64,000 nt of DNA from Chaetoceros tenuissimus (taxonomy: Eukaryota > Bacillariophyta > Thalassiosirophyceae > Chaetocerotales > Chaetocerotaceae). The stretch spans positions 1,240,001-1,304,000 of the forward strand of contig BLLK01000020.1 of NCBI GenBank assembly GCA_021927905.1, read 5' to 3'. Shown piece after piece: positions 1 to 10,862 of this stretch. Each line of letters starts with the position of its first letter. Position 1 is the stretch's first letter. A program made the translations under genes and the position numbers. The notes under the pieces are model-generated. The model made no database searches, was not told the DNA's origin, and saw nothing but the letters and a program-made list of their open reading frames with translations.

Positions 1-840
1 TCCAGGTGAGTATTTCTCTGGACAATGTCTCATTGCAGTGTAGGAAATCAGACCTCCAAGCGAATGGGCTAGAACTTGCACTGGCCGATCAGGAAAAGTT
101 TCTTCGCAAAATTCATGGAATTCTTTTGCCACTTCTGGTATAGATCTCCTCCAATCATAGGTAAAAATCGCAGTAGGTCTAGCATATGCGTTCACATCTC
201 CCTCATTCATTATTTTTTCTCCTTTCATCTTTTGTCGATATAATTTATCCGAAGTATTCAGCTGTTCAGAGACATGTCCATAGAAAGGAAAGAGATCCAA
301 GGATGGGACATTCTGTTCACTTCCTCCATCATTTCCAAATTGTATTATATGATCTACCATTCCATCTACGAAAAGGTGGTCTCTATGTTGCACTCCATTT
401 TCATCATAGGTAATTGGAAGAGCTAGACTTCTGTGTAGATGATCTTGGTCAAGGGATGGAATATTGAGTAAACCTGATAAAGTTAACCAGGCTCTCCGTT
501 TCTTTTTCTTTGTAGGATATTTTGATTTAACTCCAAACTTGAAATTGTCTTCTTCGTGGAAAGCCAAATGCGAGCCTTTGAGACCATGTATAAAGACGAG
601 TGGTACATCAGAGAAAGGTACATCTTTGCTGCTTTTGTCGTCTCGCTCTGCATTATTGAAATTGTTTGGAGTTTTGAATATATTCAACCTTGAGACTGGT
701 TTCATAATTTGCACTCGTCTATCATGAATTGTCGACAAGGTTGAAGGAAATGACATGACAACAATTTCTTTGGTCAGCAACAACACTAAGCAACAAATAA
801 TGAGGCCGAGTTGTCTCTGCTTTATAATATGAAACATCAT
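1..840 (-). CDS. LCAT-like alpha/beta-hydrolase lipase, partial (3' end off window)
   Basis: An open frame runs without interruption from an ATG at 840 to the window edge (280 residues visible). It starts with a basic, then hydrophobic stretch (residues 8-30), a likely signal anchor. The motif VFIHGLKGSH (about 101-110) is the oxyanion-side strand of an alpha/beta hydrolase. FTYDWRRS (about 226-233) matches the YDWR motif of the lecithin:cholesterol acyltransferase family, and AHSLGGLIS (about 259) is the nucleophile elbow with the catalytic Ser. The Asp and His of the triad would lie beyond the edge. Expected role: lipase or acyltransferase at an endomembrane. The family is well supported, the substrate is not. 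It is transcribed divergently from the C2 protein at 1307. Confidence 0.8.
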   Translation of the reverse strand, partial: MMFHIIKQRQLGLIICCLVLLLTKEIVVMSFPSTLSTIHDRRVQIMKPVSRLNIFKTPNNFNNAERDDKSSKDVPFSDVPLVFIHGLKGSHLAFHEEDNFKFGVKSKYPTKKKKRRAWLTLSGLLNIPSLDQDHLHRSLALPITYDENGVQHRDHLFVDGMVDHIIQFGNDGGSEQNVPSLDLFPFYGHVSEQLNTSDKLYRQKMKGEKIMNEGDVNAYARPTAIFTYDWRRSIPEVAKEFHEFCEETFPDRPVQVLAHSLGGLISYTAMRHCPEKYSPG

Positions 841-1306
841 ATCGAAAGCAACCGAAATTAAATCAAGATAGAGGAATTTGTAATCTAGCTGCGAACAAAC
901 TTTTGTGAAATGAAAGTGATTGGTCTATACCTACTGTTTTCAGATGTGGTACACATATGTGTTGTTTGCAGAAGGAGAAAGAAAACTGATGACGATTTAC
1001 ACAATGACGTTGGACTTTCTCTTCACTTTTCTCTTTTGAAGTCATTGACAAATGAATGGCTCATATAAGAAACAAGTTAGACTGTTTTTAGCCAACTAAA
1101 TCGCTCAAAGGACATTTTTTAGCCTGATTCACATGGGTGGAAGAGGAACGTATTGTTCCTTTTGGCTTTTGGTTTCGTTGTTTCGATCGTCTTTTTCTGT
1201 CAATTCATTAGAATGTATTACTGTGCCGCTCTGTGTATAATATATATTCCTAATTACAATATCTACATTTCTCCCCCTACCTCTACAGAGGACCTAGTGA
1301 GAAAGA
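841..1306. promoter_or_regulatory. Divergent intergenic region
   Basis: 466 bp between two divergently transcribed starts. An AT-rich TATA-like run (TATAATATATAT, about 1237-1248) lies some 60 bp upstream of the C2-protein ATG. Nothing else is recognisable; the short open frames here have no family features. Confidence 0.35.
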
Positions 1307-4300
1307 ATGCCTGACGTTTCTAAGGACAAGAAAATAGTTCTAGGTGAACTTATTGGTGCGACAGATCTTGCTCTTACAAACGAAGTGCCACTCTCATCTC
1401 TACATCCATTTGTCATAGCAAGTTTGATTGAAAAAAATGGAGAGGAGCGAGTTCTGCAACGAACAAAACGCAGGAAAGAGACAGATAATCCAATATGGTG
1501 TGTAGAGCATCGGTGCTTCTTCTTGATTGAAATCAACACAGATCTGTCGAAATGTACCGATGATAGGGTTCTTTTCGATGTCAGAAGTAAAGATTCTATG
1601 GATCCCTTTCGCTGCAGTAGATTTGGTATCCAATCTCTCTCTCTAAGGGACATATATAAAATCTGCGAAGATCAGTCGGAAGAAAGAATAGAACTTCAAC
1701 TAGAGAGCCCCGTCTCTACCAAGAGTAAAAAGATTCTTTGTAGAAGCAATACACCCAGTTCAAAGGAAGCATTTGACGTCACAAAAGTCCAGCCAATGAA
1801 TGATTCAACAAAGAGTGTACAGAGTACCAAGTCTAAAAACTTGCTAGCTGTTCGTTTCAGATTTGCGACAAGCAAAGATTTAGCTTTCATGGAGGAATTG
1901 GCAGAGCAACCGAAACAAGGCAAGATTGTGTCTATTTTGAGTGAAGCCACGAAAAATATACATCGAACATTTGGCTTGGAGGATAAAGAGGTTCTTGCCT
2001 CTGAGCAAAGCACAAACGACCTAAGAATCAGTAACTATGCTAATGTTTTTGCAAAAAAGACAATTCGAGGAAAAGATGGAGTTCGACGCAATCGTGTTCA
2101 ACCGTATTTTGACCCTAAAAGAGAGAATGAAACAACTTACCTCAGCGAGAAAGAGTTAGAATCAGCAATGTTTGAGTCCAGTACTGAATGGATTCAATGC
2201 GGGACTAGAACAGAAGCTAGCCTGGGAAAAGTGTATCTAGAGATTCTTCAATGCGAAGGTTTGCCAAATATGGATTCTGGAGAGGTTATAGGCAATAAAA
2301 CTGATGCATTTGTCACTGTAGTTTATGAAGAATCACTTGTTCAGACAGATGTCATTGACGATCGACTTTCTCCTATTTGGCCTTCTTGGTCAAAGCGTGC
2401 CTTTATCTTCAATATGCACCACCCATATTCGCAGGTTTTCGTTGCTGTCAACGACTTTGACGTTGGAAACTCTCCACACGATGGTATTGGGAGAATTGCG
2501 ATAAACATGAATCATTTTAAGTCTGATGTTGTTTACACACTCAAGTACAATATTCATCCAGCAGCAAATGTTTATGACAGAGATGGGTTGGGTTCCATCA
2601 CAATTCGGCTTAGAAAAGAAATATACGATGAGAAGAAATTTCTCTTGGCTGCATTGCAACCGATGCCTAAACTGCATGTGAATATGAAATGCGAGAAAAC
2701 GCTTCCTGTTGCAAATTTCGCCCTTTATGGTGAACACAATGAAGACAAGTACGATATTCAGTTATTGAAGTCCTATGTGTATGAAATGCTAGATCTGAAG
2801 AGAGATATGAAATATGTGGTGAAGGATTCATTGTCTTCGTTGGTAATGTGGCGTGGACAGGTGAAAATATCTGAAAAGGTCTATCTTCCAATACATTCAA
2901 TGATTGCCTTTACTGTTGGCACTTACGTTATCGAAAGACCACATCTACTTCCATCTTGTTTCTTCCTTACGCTCGCTTGGATTATGCTTGCATCGATGAC
3001 CTACAGACATTGTCACCCATCACCATGGCATCACACTGTCAATTTTACGGACTACTTCCACATGTTAACGGAGAGAGGTGCACCAGAAAGAAAAATGGAA
3101 ATAAGAAAGTCCTACAACAAAAATGAAATTGAAAAATTCATTTGCAACTGGGAGCACCGCTTAAAAACAGACTACGATGCGTCTTGGAAAGAATGGGAGC
3201 TTCAACTTGAGATGGACAGAATTGGTTGTGAGGATTTGAATACAGAAGAGAAGAAAACAATATCAACTGATCCTTATGGTAAGTATCATCGGGACTATTT
3301 TCTAGATTTTCAATGAAATGTTTCAAGTACTCAAATTTGGATTTAGCACTAGCATACGAACAATTGAAACCTCGTCTATTTCCAATCCAAAAAAGATTAC
3401 GAGGATATTGTGATATAATCCGGACAATCAAGTCAGTGACAACGTGGGAAGAAAGTTTGATTAGTTTTTGGATCACTTTTACCTTCCTTGCAATTGGTAT
3501 AATTTTACTTATTATTCCTGCTGTCGCCATAATACATTGGATCTTGCGAGTAATCGTGTGGGTAGGAATGGGCCCATGGTTTCGACTGTACACTGAACTG
3601 AAAGTGATGATGGAGAGTGGCCCTGGAACAGTTGATCCTCTTCAATTGAATAATAAGAAGGATAGAGAGAACCATCACAAGCGTACCTTTTCGCAGATCC
3701 ATCGTAAATTCAAGGAGCAGTACAAAGATGCAAGGAAGAAAGGAGAAGAGGCCCTGAAAATGAAAGCAATGAGGGTATTTCGATTTGGAAAATATATCGC
3801 AAAGGTGCCGCGAAAATATTCCGCAAAACATTACGATTATCCACTTCCAGATTCATATGCAAAGCACATCGCGCTTGCTCCATTTCCAGAGCCAAAAAAT
3901 ATCACAGTGGTTGGAGCCCAATATTTGCAAGGTGAGATGATCCCACTGACAGAAGATGAAGCTAAAGAAATTGAAGTAGAAAAGAAACAATTGTCCACTT
4001 TCGCCACCGAAAATAAAGATCAAAGTATGGGAGGAAAAAGGAATATCGAATCATCTCTATTGGAACCTCTTTTGGAGGGTACCGAAGTTGAGTATGATAG
4101 CAGCGATGAGGACTTGAATATTTTTCTGTCGTTTGACAGCTCTTCAGCAGAAAGCAAATTTGCAGATGGCAAAAGCGATGTTCGTATGAAACTTGTACAC
4201 TCAAATACTGACAGCACAAACGAAAGTGACACGGATACGTCGATTGAAGAATATGGTATTGAAGTAATTGCATGTGAAAAGTTACGCTCAACATTGATTC

Positions 4301-4362
4301 AGCATGGCGACAATACGGAAAAAGAGTCAGGAATAGAAATGGAGATGATTTACTCCACATGA
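1307..4362 (+). CDS. MCTP-like C2-domain membrane protein (2 exons)
   Basis: CDS is join(1307..3278, 3347..4362), 995 residues. The 68-bp intron (GTAAGT...TTTAG) keeps phase 1 and is needed, because the first frame otherwise stops at 3316. The N-terminus (about 10-115) resembles a degenerate C2 fold. A clear C2 domain lies at about 307-415 (GKVYLEILQCEGLP, then KTDAFVTVVY and VNDFDVG, the Ca-binding-loop region). The C-terminal half has a hydrophobic hairpin at about 535-565 and a long one at about 692-735, then an acidic, Ser-rich tail. The order C2 domains then paired membrane segments is that of plant multiple-C2-and-transmembrane (MCTP) proteins, which tether the ER to the plasma membrane. 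Expected in an endomembrane; function inferred from domain order. Confidence 0.75.
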
Positions 4363-4610
4363 GGAGAAGTCATACTACTATGAATATGTTTGTAGTCTAA
4401 ATGTATATAAACTATATTTGTGAAGCATGGTTTTTATTGACAACATGAGTAGGAAGTCATATACTCATTCTTAGCCGATCAATTTGGAACAAAACCGATA
4501 TTTAGCTTGAAGTTCAACATATATACGAGTTATAATCTTCACGTACTTTTTATTTTTGGTAGCAAATTGTACAATTATTTATAGCATTACTCTACAAGTA
4601 GTTGATGAGA

Positions 4611-5846
4611 CTACGAACAATTCCCAAAGTAAACTTTCTTCAGTCTCTGTTCTCTCATTCTACTTGAATACTCTGTTTTGTTCTTTTTCTTTATTCTGAA
4701 GAAACCCGTACCATTGCCACAGCATAATCCTTGTGACGAAGAACTGCGTACAACAACCTGGTAGCACTGGTCTTTAGGTACACAAATTTCCCTAGATTTG
4801 TATTTTAATGCCTTTCTGATCTTCCCACTTTTGATCGTTTTGTTATAATATCCATTTCTATCTTTTTCTTTCACATGAAAATTAAGAACATTCTTACTGT
4901 TGTCTTTTTGAAAATCTAATTCATATATGTCCCCATCGCATTGCTCTCTAGTGTCTGACAATTTTTGTTTCTTACAAAAGGAAGGTTTGTTATCAAGAGA
5001 TGTATTCCTACAAACTGCTGCTTCAATCCAAGGAATAAAAGTAGCTATCCTTGCGTAAACTCCAGGATAAATCTCTGAAGAACAACCAATACCCCAGCTC
5101 GTAATTCCAGAGAGTATGTCATTTGTAGGATCGTAAAGCCCCCCTCCTGAATCACCTGCACATGCATCTTTTCCTGGACTCGAAGCACAAAGCATTTTAT
5201 TTGCGATAAACTTTGTGGCAGAGGATGAGTAAGCATCTGCGCACTCTATATTAGATACAAACTTGACCTTTGTCTGTTGTAGTCTAGTTGGTAAATCTAA
5301 GTAAGTATGATACGTTTGTTGCAGACCAAAGCCCATTATTTCAAATGTTTGCTCCTCACTGTAAAATTCAGATATACCATTGGAATCCATTTTCACAGGT
5401 TCTATGGTTGAAGCCGAATCAAGACGTACAATTGCAATATCATTTTTGAAAGCACTTGCATCATACTTTGGATGAACAAAAATATCACGGATCCCTTTTG
5501 ACTCAGAATATTGGCCACAATTATTTTCTTTCGAGCACAAAGCTCCTATCTTAATTTTTGCCGACTGCTTTAGCCTCTCCTCCTTACCCGCAACACAGTG
5601 AGCTGCTGTGAGAACATACTCTGAAGTTATTAAAGAGCCCCCACATATTATTTCCCCCTCAAATCTGGCAAACCAAGGATAGGAGTTCAACTTCGTATCA
5701 TTACCTCCAATAATCCTTTGTTTCTTCTTTGCATTCCCATTTACATTTGATGAAAGAGATATGATTTCTTGAGCACTAACTATCTGAATTAATATTACCG
5801 ATAGCATGAAACATACAAGAAACTGCATCCTTAAAATGTTGTACAT
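4611..5846 (-). CDS. Secreted trypsin-like serine protease (S1A)
   Basis: 411 residues in one exon. A signal peptide (about 1-25, ending VSA) precedes a short propeptide and the activation site at IIGG (45-48). The catalytic triad is visible: His83 in TAAHC, Asp136 in NDIAIVRL, Ser233 in GDSGGG. Asp227, six residues before the Ser, predicts cleavage after Arg or Lys. The tail (about 300-411) is basic and Cys-containing, with an LCCGNGTGFFRI segment like the GDG/CCxxGxGxY module often appended to diatom secreted proteins. Start chosen at the ATG giving the signal peptide. It diverges from the lectin-like gene at 6153. A substrate cannot be inferred. Confidence 0.88.
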   Translation of the reverse strand: MYNILRMQFLVCFMLSVILIQIVSAQEIISLSSNVNGNAKKKQRIIGGNDTKLNSYPWFARFEGEIICGGSLITSEYVLTAAHCVAGKEERLKQSAKIKIGALCSKENNCGQYSESKGIRDIFVHPKYDASAFKNDIAIVRLDSASTIEPVKMDSNGISEFYSEEQTFEIMGFGLQQTYHTYLDLPTRLQQTKVKFVSNIECADAYSSSATKFIANKMLCASSPGKDACAGDSGGGLYDPTNDILSGITSWGIGCSSEIYPGVYARIATFIPWIEAAVCRNTSLDNKPSFCKKQKLSDTREQCDGDIYELDFQKDNSKNVLNFHVKEKDRNGYYNKTIKSGKIRKALKYKSREICVPKDQCYQVVVRSSSSQGLCCGNGTGFFRIKKKNKTEYSSRMREQRLKKVYFGNCS

Positions 5847-6152
5847 TCAAAACCAAGATAACAAAATAATGTGATCTATGTGTTTTCCAGACACTTGAGG
5901 TTGTGGATATTGGAACACGACAAACTCAAAATAATATAATTTTAGCCAGAACAGCGATACAACGGAAACGACTAACTCATACCTTTCGCTGAAATACCTA
6001 TTTTAGTATATTGTGACAAATATAAAAGATTTCACTTCATATTTTCCGCAACAACAAACAAAAACAGTATCCACAGTTTCTTGAAAGTGAAACATCTATA
6101 TCTATAATCATATTGGACTTTCCCTACATCTCTAAGGTATCATATCACAAAA
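5847..6152. promoter_or_regulatory. Shared divergent promoter region
   Basis: 306 bp between the starts of the trypsin gene (minus) and the lectin-like gene (plus). It is AT-rich and no specific operator could be named. Both products look secreted, so co-regulation is plausible. Confidence 0.35.
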
Positions 6153-7109
6153 ATGGCACCTAAACTCAATATTTGCACACTATCCTTGTCTGCACTATCC
6201 ATACTTGGACCAACTTCACCTCTAGCAGCAGCATCCCAATCACCACCATTATCACCAGCGGCAAAGTCTCCGAGAGAAAATCTCGTTGAGTCTACTACTT
6301 CACATCTTAACGTCAAGAGAAGAACTGAAGAATGCGGTGAAGCTTACGCTCAGTTTTCAGTCAGTTTCGATACAGATTCAAAAAATAAAGATGACAACTC
6401 ATGGATATTGGAAAATGCTTTGAATGGAGACATTGTAAGCATGCAATCAAACTTTGAACCGGACACGAATAACTCATACCACACCTGTCTCCCTATTTGT
6501 GGTATATACAAATTTACAATGCTTGACAAATCTGGTGATGGTCTAAAGGATGACGGCAAGTATACAATCACAGTAAATGATGAAGCATTGTATGGAAGCG
6601 ACAGCTCCCCATTCAAAGATATGACGACATTGATTGATCTCTCTGTAGATGAATGCCCTGAACCAAGCAGGAGAATTGTATACACTAAAGAAAATGGCAA
6701 AGACATGTGCCTACAACCAGACGGTACAGCGGAGGATGCACAAATTGTATGGAAACCTTGTGTTGATGTCAGGATCAAGCAAAGGTGGATCATAAATGAA
6801 TTTGGACAACTAAAAAATTTGTATCACGAGAACAAGTGCGCAACTAAAATGAATTCTCTTCTAATGCTCAAAGAGTGTCAGGAAGGATTCCACTATCTAC
6901 AAAGTTTTATCGTGAATGAGGTCACCAAACAGTTTCATATGATGAACAATCCTTTGAAAGCGTTAAAAATTGTTGATAGAGAAAATCTTGCAAGAATTAG
7001 ACCACTTGATACTGAACATAATAATCCTCACATGTTTCAATTTCACATTCAACATGTGTATGATGGACCGTCAGATGAGTTTCCATTTATTGTCGAGACA
7101 ATGAGCTGA
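6153..7109 (+). CDS. Secreted protein with GDG module and ricin-B-like region
   Basis: 318 residues in one exon. A signal peptide (about 1-27, small residues ending in AAAS) leads into a low-complexity Ser/Pro linker. Residues about 60-125 hold a Cys-containing module with DKSGDGLKDDGKYTI, the same type of module (CIYKFTMxDxxGDGxxxxGxY) seen in secreted diatom proteins. Residues about 170-310 resemble a ricin B-type beta-trefoil (KDMCLQPDGTAED, QRWIINEFGQLKN, then similar blocks), suggesting carbohydrate binding. It is divergently paired with a trypsin that carries a related module. Function unknown beyond a probable extracellular binding role. Confidence 0.7.
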   Translation: MAPKLNICTLSLSALSILGPTSPLAAASQSPPLSPAAKSPRENLVESTTSHLNVKRRTEECGEAYAQFSVSFDTDSKNKDDNSWILENALNGDIVSMQSNFEPDTNNSYHTCLPICGIYKFTMLDKSGDGLKDDGKYTITVNDEALYGSDSSPFKDMTTLIDLSVDECPEPSRRIVYTKENGKDMCLQPDGTAEDAQIVWKPCVDVRIKQRWIINEFGQLKNLYHENKCATKMNSLLMLKECQEGFHYLQSFIVNEVTKQFHMMNNPLKALKIVDRENLARIRPLDTEHNNPHMFQFHIQHVYDGPSDEFPFIVETMS

Positions 7110-7252
7110 TCCAAGAGACTCTAGGTGCATTCAAAACAATGTGGAAACTGTTCAAGAAGACATCTGTTCAAAAGTGGTGTCTTTGTTTTATGAATAAATA
7201 TACAATAAATTAGATTATATACAGTGAAATCAAATAACCCTAATTATCATAT

Positions 7253-8620
7253 TTATATTTTGCCTTTTACTTTCCTCTTAATAGTTTCCTCCAGCGCTTT
7301 TAGAAAATCTTCAGCACTGATACTGCAGTTACCTACATTGGAAACAAAGGCATGAGTTTGAAATGGAAGCTTTCTTAGTGCTCTTCCACTTAGACTTTCA
7401 GATGCTTGTGCACATTTCATCAATTTCTCAGACAAGTCGTTCGTTTGTGACGATTCCTGCTTTGTTTCTTTGTCATTATTCCCCTCACCATGGTTAGATT
7501 TCAAATCATCAAATTCTAGAAACAATGATGAAGCTTTGAAATTGACAGTATCTCCAAAATTCACAATGCCAACCTTACCAAGTTCAGCTAAACAACTTCG
7601 AAGAATTTCATATCTTGCTTCTAAACATGGTAAAGGAACTTCAATCATCCAGTCGACTCTGTCCACAAAAGCAGAATCAATGCAATCGGTTATATTGGAT
7701 GTGCTAACAATCAGTACGTTTCGAAATTGTCGAATTGAGTCTAAACTCGTAAGCAATGAATTAACAGCTCGAACAGTATCACTTGGTTCTGTACCGTTTG
7801 AACCAACTCGACTGTTTGCTAAACTTTCAACTTCATCAATGAGTACTACAAACAAAGCATCTGGTTCATCTTCTACCATTTCTCGAATACGATTAAATAG
7901 CCTCGCAATCAATTTCCCTGATTCACTGAACCATTTGGAAAAAAGAGAGTGACTTTTGATTTCAAGAAGATATCCTCCCGATGGAAACATGTCAGTATTT
8001 CTTATTGCCAATTTATGAGCCAGTGCTTTGCATAGACTTGTCTTCCCACAACCTGGCTTTCCATAAAGAAGAAGCACTCTATTCCAATTGATTATATGCG
8101 GACTAACATTCTTATTTGAGAATAAAAGAGCTGATCTTGCATAATTCAAAAGACCATTTTGTATATGTGATGGAAGAATGAGATTTTCCCAAGATGAGTG
8201 CAGACTTAGATGAGGTAGAGAAAGTGTCTCACATACTGTAATCGGCTCATCATCCCCTTCTTGTTCAATTTCTTCTGGTTCTGCGGGATCATCACGAAGA
8301 GTGAAGAAGTGAATGACAAAAGAGGAAACGGTCCATGAAGCCACAGTTGTTTCAGGAGGACATAGTACTATTTCAATACAGGATTCTTGAATTATTTTCG
8401 AAGCTTCACTTGACTTCAAATGCACAGGCCCTTGCTCGTACGAAAATGATTTCTTTCCTATCAAAGATACAAAAGATTCAATCTCTTTCTTGATTTCTTC
8501 TTGTGGTAGATTAGAATACGGATGAAGCATTACCTCGATATGCATCTCATTGCTTCGTCTTCTTTTCTTCGACTCTGGCTCACTGGCACCATCGTCCTTT
8601 CGGTTTCCCTCCTGCTCCAT
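7253..8620 (-). CDS. TRIP13: Pachytene checkpoint protein 2 / TRIP13 AAA+ ATPase
   Basis: 455 residues, close to human TRIP13 (432). Pch2/TRIP13 remodels HORMA-domain proteins (Mad2 with p31comet, Hop1/HORMAD) in the spindle checkpoint and meiotic chromosome axis. Seen here: Walker A YGKPGCGKTS (about 185-194), Walker B LIDEVESLA (about 262-270), the family-specific GTEPSDTVRAVNSLLT, sensor-1 region VSTSNIT, and AFVDRVDW with the arginine finger. An acidic, poorly conserved N-terminal domain (about 1-150) precedes the ATPase, as in the family. Start chosen at the first in-frame ATG. A meiosis or checkpoint gene in a diatom is expected from its sexual cycle. Confidence 0.92.
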   Translation of the reverse strand: MEQEGNRKDDGASEPESKKRRRSNEMHIEVMLHPYSNLPQEEIKKEIESFVSLIGKKSFSYEQGPVHLKSSEASKIIQESCIEIVLCPPETTVASWTVSSFVIHFFTLRDDPAEPEEIEQEGDDEPITVCETLSLPHLSLHSSWENLILPSHIQNGLLNYARSALLFSNKNVSPHIINWNRVLLLYGKPGCGKTSLCKALAHKLAIRNTDMFPSGGYLLEIKSHSLFSKWFSESGKLIARLFNRIREMVEDEPDALFVVLIDEVESLANSRVGSNGTEPSDTVRAVNSLLTSLDSIRQFRNVLIVSTSNITDCIDSAFVDRVDWMIEVPLPCLEARYEILRSCLAELGKVGIVNFGDTVNFKASSLFLEFDDLKSNHGEGNNDKETKQESSQTNDLSEKLMKCAQASESLSGRALRKLPFQTHAFVSNVGNCSISAEDFLKALEETIKRKVKGKI

Positions 8621-8878
8621 ACTAATACAATATTGGAGACTTTAGTGTGCAAAGAGATAGTAGTAACAGGTGTACCTAATAAGTGAAAGTTGAGAATGAA
8701 ACAACACAACACAACACACACCTTCACTTGCCTTCACCCTTCACGTTTTTTACAATGCCATCTCATATATCTAAGTACGTACGTTATATAGCTTTTTAAG
8801 CATTTAGTACATAGCCATTTAATAAAAATTCGAAATAGATTTCACACGTGGGAATTCCTGTTTACTTACACTGTTTAC

Positions 8879-10156
8879 TTACATATTTAAAAAGCTATGA
8901 TTTAAACATATACTTGGTTCACTTCTGACAAGTTCATAAATTCCTTGAACATCAGAATCATCACGAGATGCCAGAAGCAATACAGGAAATAAACCTGATG
9001 TTGCATCAGTCATTTGGAGCTCTCTCTTTGCATCTGAATTCTCTTCTTCAAAAACCATAGACAGGCCATTCCTCCATGTCAAACCATATGTACATGCAAT
9101 TACAAGAGGAGATCTGTTATATTTGTCTGAAGCCACGGTAGCGTCAAGTAGTATCTTGATACCATCGTTCCAACCCAAGTTCTTTTGATTTGCAACTTCG
9201 ATAGGTAGTTGACCATTTTCATCCTTTATCCACATGCACCCATCGAAATGATCAATGATGTCTATCAGCGCATCTGTAGTTGCAAATCCTATTGCCTTTT
9301 GAAGAAATGGTTTACCTTTACATAAGTCAACAATGACTGGTAACAAATATGGAAAATCATCGGAATTGTAGAACGCACTCCAAAAGCTTGGATTTCCTCC
9401 AATTAAAAAACCATACAAATTAGAGTACGACTTTTCGAAGAGGTGCAACGCTAGATCTTCAAATCCGATTATTTCCATAAATAGCCGAAAGATTTGACAT
9501 TTGTCATTCAGCGTAAAATGACGCCTCTGACTAAGTCCACCTATAAAGTAATCGAAAGCTGTTCCCTTGCGAGAGCATTCTTTCATCACAAGCTGTCTCC
9601 CACCTGCCTCCATTAAAGCATACAAAGTCTCTACACTACTACCACATGTGAGAGCAAGATGCAATGAGGTTAACTTTTGCTCACTATTGTCAGCCTTCGA
9701 AACAAGTTCCATACCTCCATACTTGATTAGCATTTTAATTTGCTCAATACTCGCTCTTCTAAGTAGCGCATATTGAAGAGGATTGCGGCCACTTGGGCCT
9801 GCATTCATCATTAATATATCTTTACCACCTACCTCAAGTGCAACCTTCAAGCGGTCGGACGGTATATCCAACATTGTATGAATACAAGTAGCACCTTTAT
9901 TGTTGGACTGAAAAAGCAAATCTTTTCCACAAATATCCAAAGCTTTCCTGAAAACTTTTACATCGATACCATAACTAGATGCAAGACATAAAAATGGACT
10001 TTTTAAAATACCTTTTTTAATATTCATGAGCGCATTTCGTTTTTGTCGAGTGGATATTTCCTCCGAGTCCAGGATATGAAGTATCTTCCCCCATTCTTTA
10101 CCTTCTACACATTTACATATATTTTGAGCAAGAGCACTAGATTGACTCAAGCCCAT
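8879..10156 (-). CDS. Ankyrin-repeat protein
   Basis: 425 residues. Several ankyrin-type repeats can be followed, including GRNPLQYALLRRASIEQIKMLI, LTSLHLALTCGSSVETLYALME and NRSPLVIACTYGL; others are degenerate. No catalytic domain, signal peptide or membrane segment is seen, so a cytosolic or nuclear scaffold is likely. The stop codon lies inside a sequence that also reads as a splice donor (ATGTAAGT), so a further 3' exon is possible, but the 258 bp before the next gene show no convincing continuation. Its partner is unknown. Confidence 0.7.
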   Translation of the reverse strand: MGLSQSSALAQNICKCVEGKEWGKILHILDSEEISTRQKRNALMNIKKGILKSPFLCLASSYGIDVKVFRKALDICGKDLLFQSNNKGATCIHTMLDIPSDRLKVALEVGGKDILMMNAGPSGRNPLQYALLRRASIEQIKMLIKYGGMELVSKADNSEQKLTSLHLALTCGSSVETLYALMEAGGRQLVMKECSRKGTAFDYFIGGLSQRRHFTLNDKCQIFRLFMEIIGFEDLALHLFEKSYSNLYGFLIGGNPSFWSAFYNSDDFPYLLPVIVDLCKGKPFLQKAIGFATTDALIDIIDHFDGCMWIKDENGQLPIEVANQKNLGWNDGIKILLDATVASDKYNRSPLVIACTYGLTWRNGLSMVFEEENSDAKRELQMTDATSGLFPVLLLASRDDSDVQGIYELVRSEPSICLNHSFLNM

Positions 10157-10310
10157 TCGTATTTATTTTAGTCTGATTGATTTTTATGAGGATGCAATAT
10201 TCATGCATGCATGTGGTTGCATCAAGAACCAGAAAGAATTCTTTGGCTTCGTAGGTACATCTGAGAATTCTTTGCTATTCGCATGTTGGAACTAGTTATT
10301 TTTACAATTT

Positions 10311-10862
10311 TCACGAGATACTTTCAAAGTTACCATTCATGACATTATCTGGACATTGTGCCAACGAATTCAGATTAGCAATATGCTTTAGCCCATCTTC
10401 ATATTGGAAAATCAATTTTGCATAATTATGAAACATATCATGGCGTTTTTTCTTTAGCTCTTCTTCATCTTTCTTCAAATCCAATAATCGTTGCTTGTAG
10501 CTATCTGTTATATCAATTTCTTTCTTCTCTTCCTTTGGCTTTGCATAGTCATCAGACTTTGTTTCATCTTTAGTTTTGTCATCTTCTATGGTACATTTTT
10601 CGGCATTTAGAACTTCCTCTCCAACATTGACACTTTTGTAATGTTGCTTTGTAAACGGCCCTGATATGAGAATAGGCACAAGTTTTTTCAGACAGTCCTT
10701 GCGATCTTCTTGCAATATTTCACGTTCTACACTGTCTTCTCTAATTTCTAAACTACCCATTTCTACTCTGCGTCTTTTTGGCAAACTCTCTTGCAGGACG
10801 GCTAATGTGTCTCGTAAGTGTCGTGCATCTTTGCCCTTCGTTTGATCTGAACTCATCTGCAT
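10311..10862 (-). CDS. Hypothetical charged coiled-coil protein
   Basis: 183 residues, not recognised. It has a basic KRRR cluster near residue 30 (possible nuclear signal), a strongly charged Lys/Glu/Asp middle (about 85-150) predicted to be helical or coiled coil, and an amphipathic C-terminal helix (about 145-170). Composition suggests a nuclear or RNA/chromatin-associated factor, but no family can be named. It is transcribed divergently from the GGCT-like gene. Confidence 0.55.
   Translation of the reverse strand: MQMSSDQTKGKDARHLRDTLAVLQESLPKRRRVEMGSLEIREDSVEREILQEDRKDCLKKLVPILISGPFTKQHYKSVNVGEEVLNAEKCTIEDDKTKDETKSDDYAKPKEEKKEIDITDSYKQRLLDLKKDEEELKKKRHDMFHNYAKLIFQYEDGLKHIANLNSLAQCPDNVMNGNFESIS

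Noticed and set aside
863-1051. 62-codon minus-strand frame
   Set aside because: In the divergent promoter of the lipase and C2 genes, no signal of coding.
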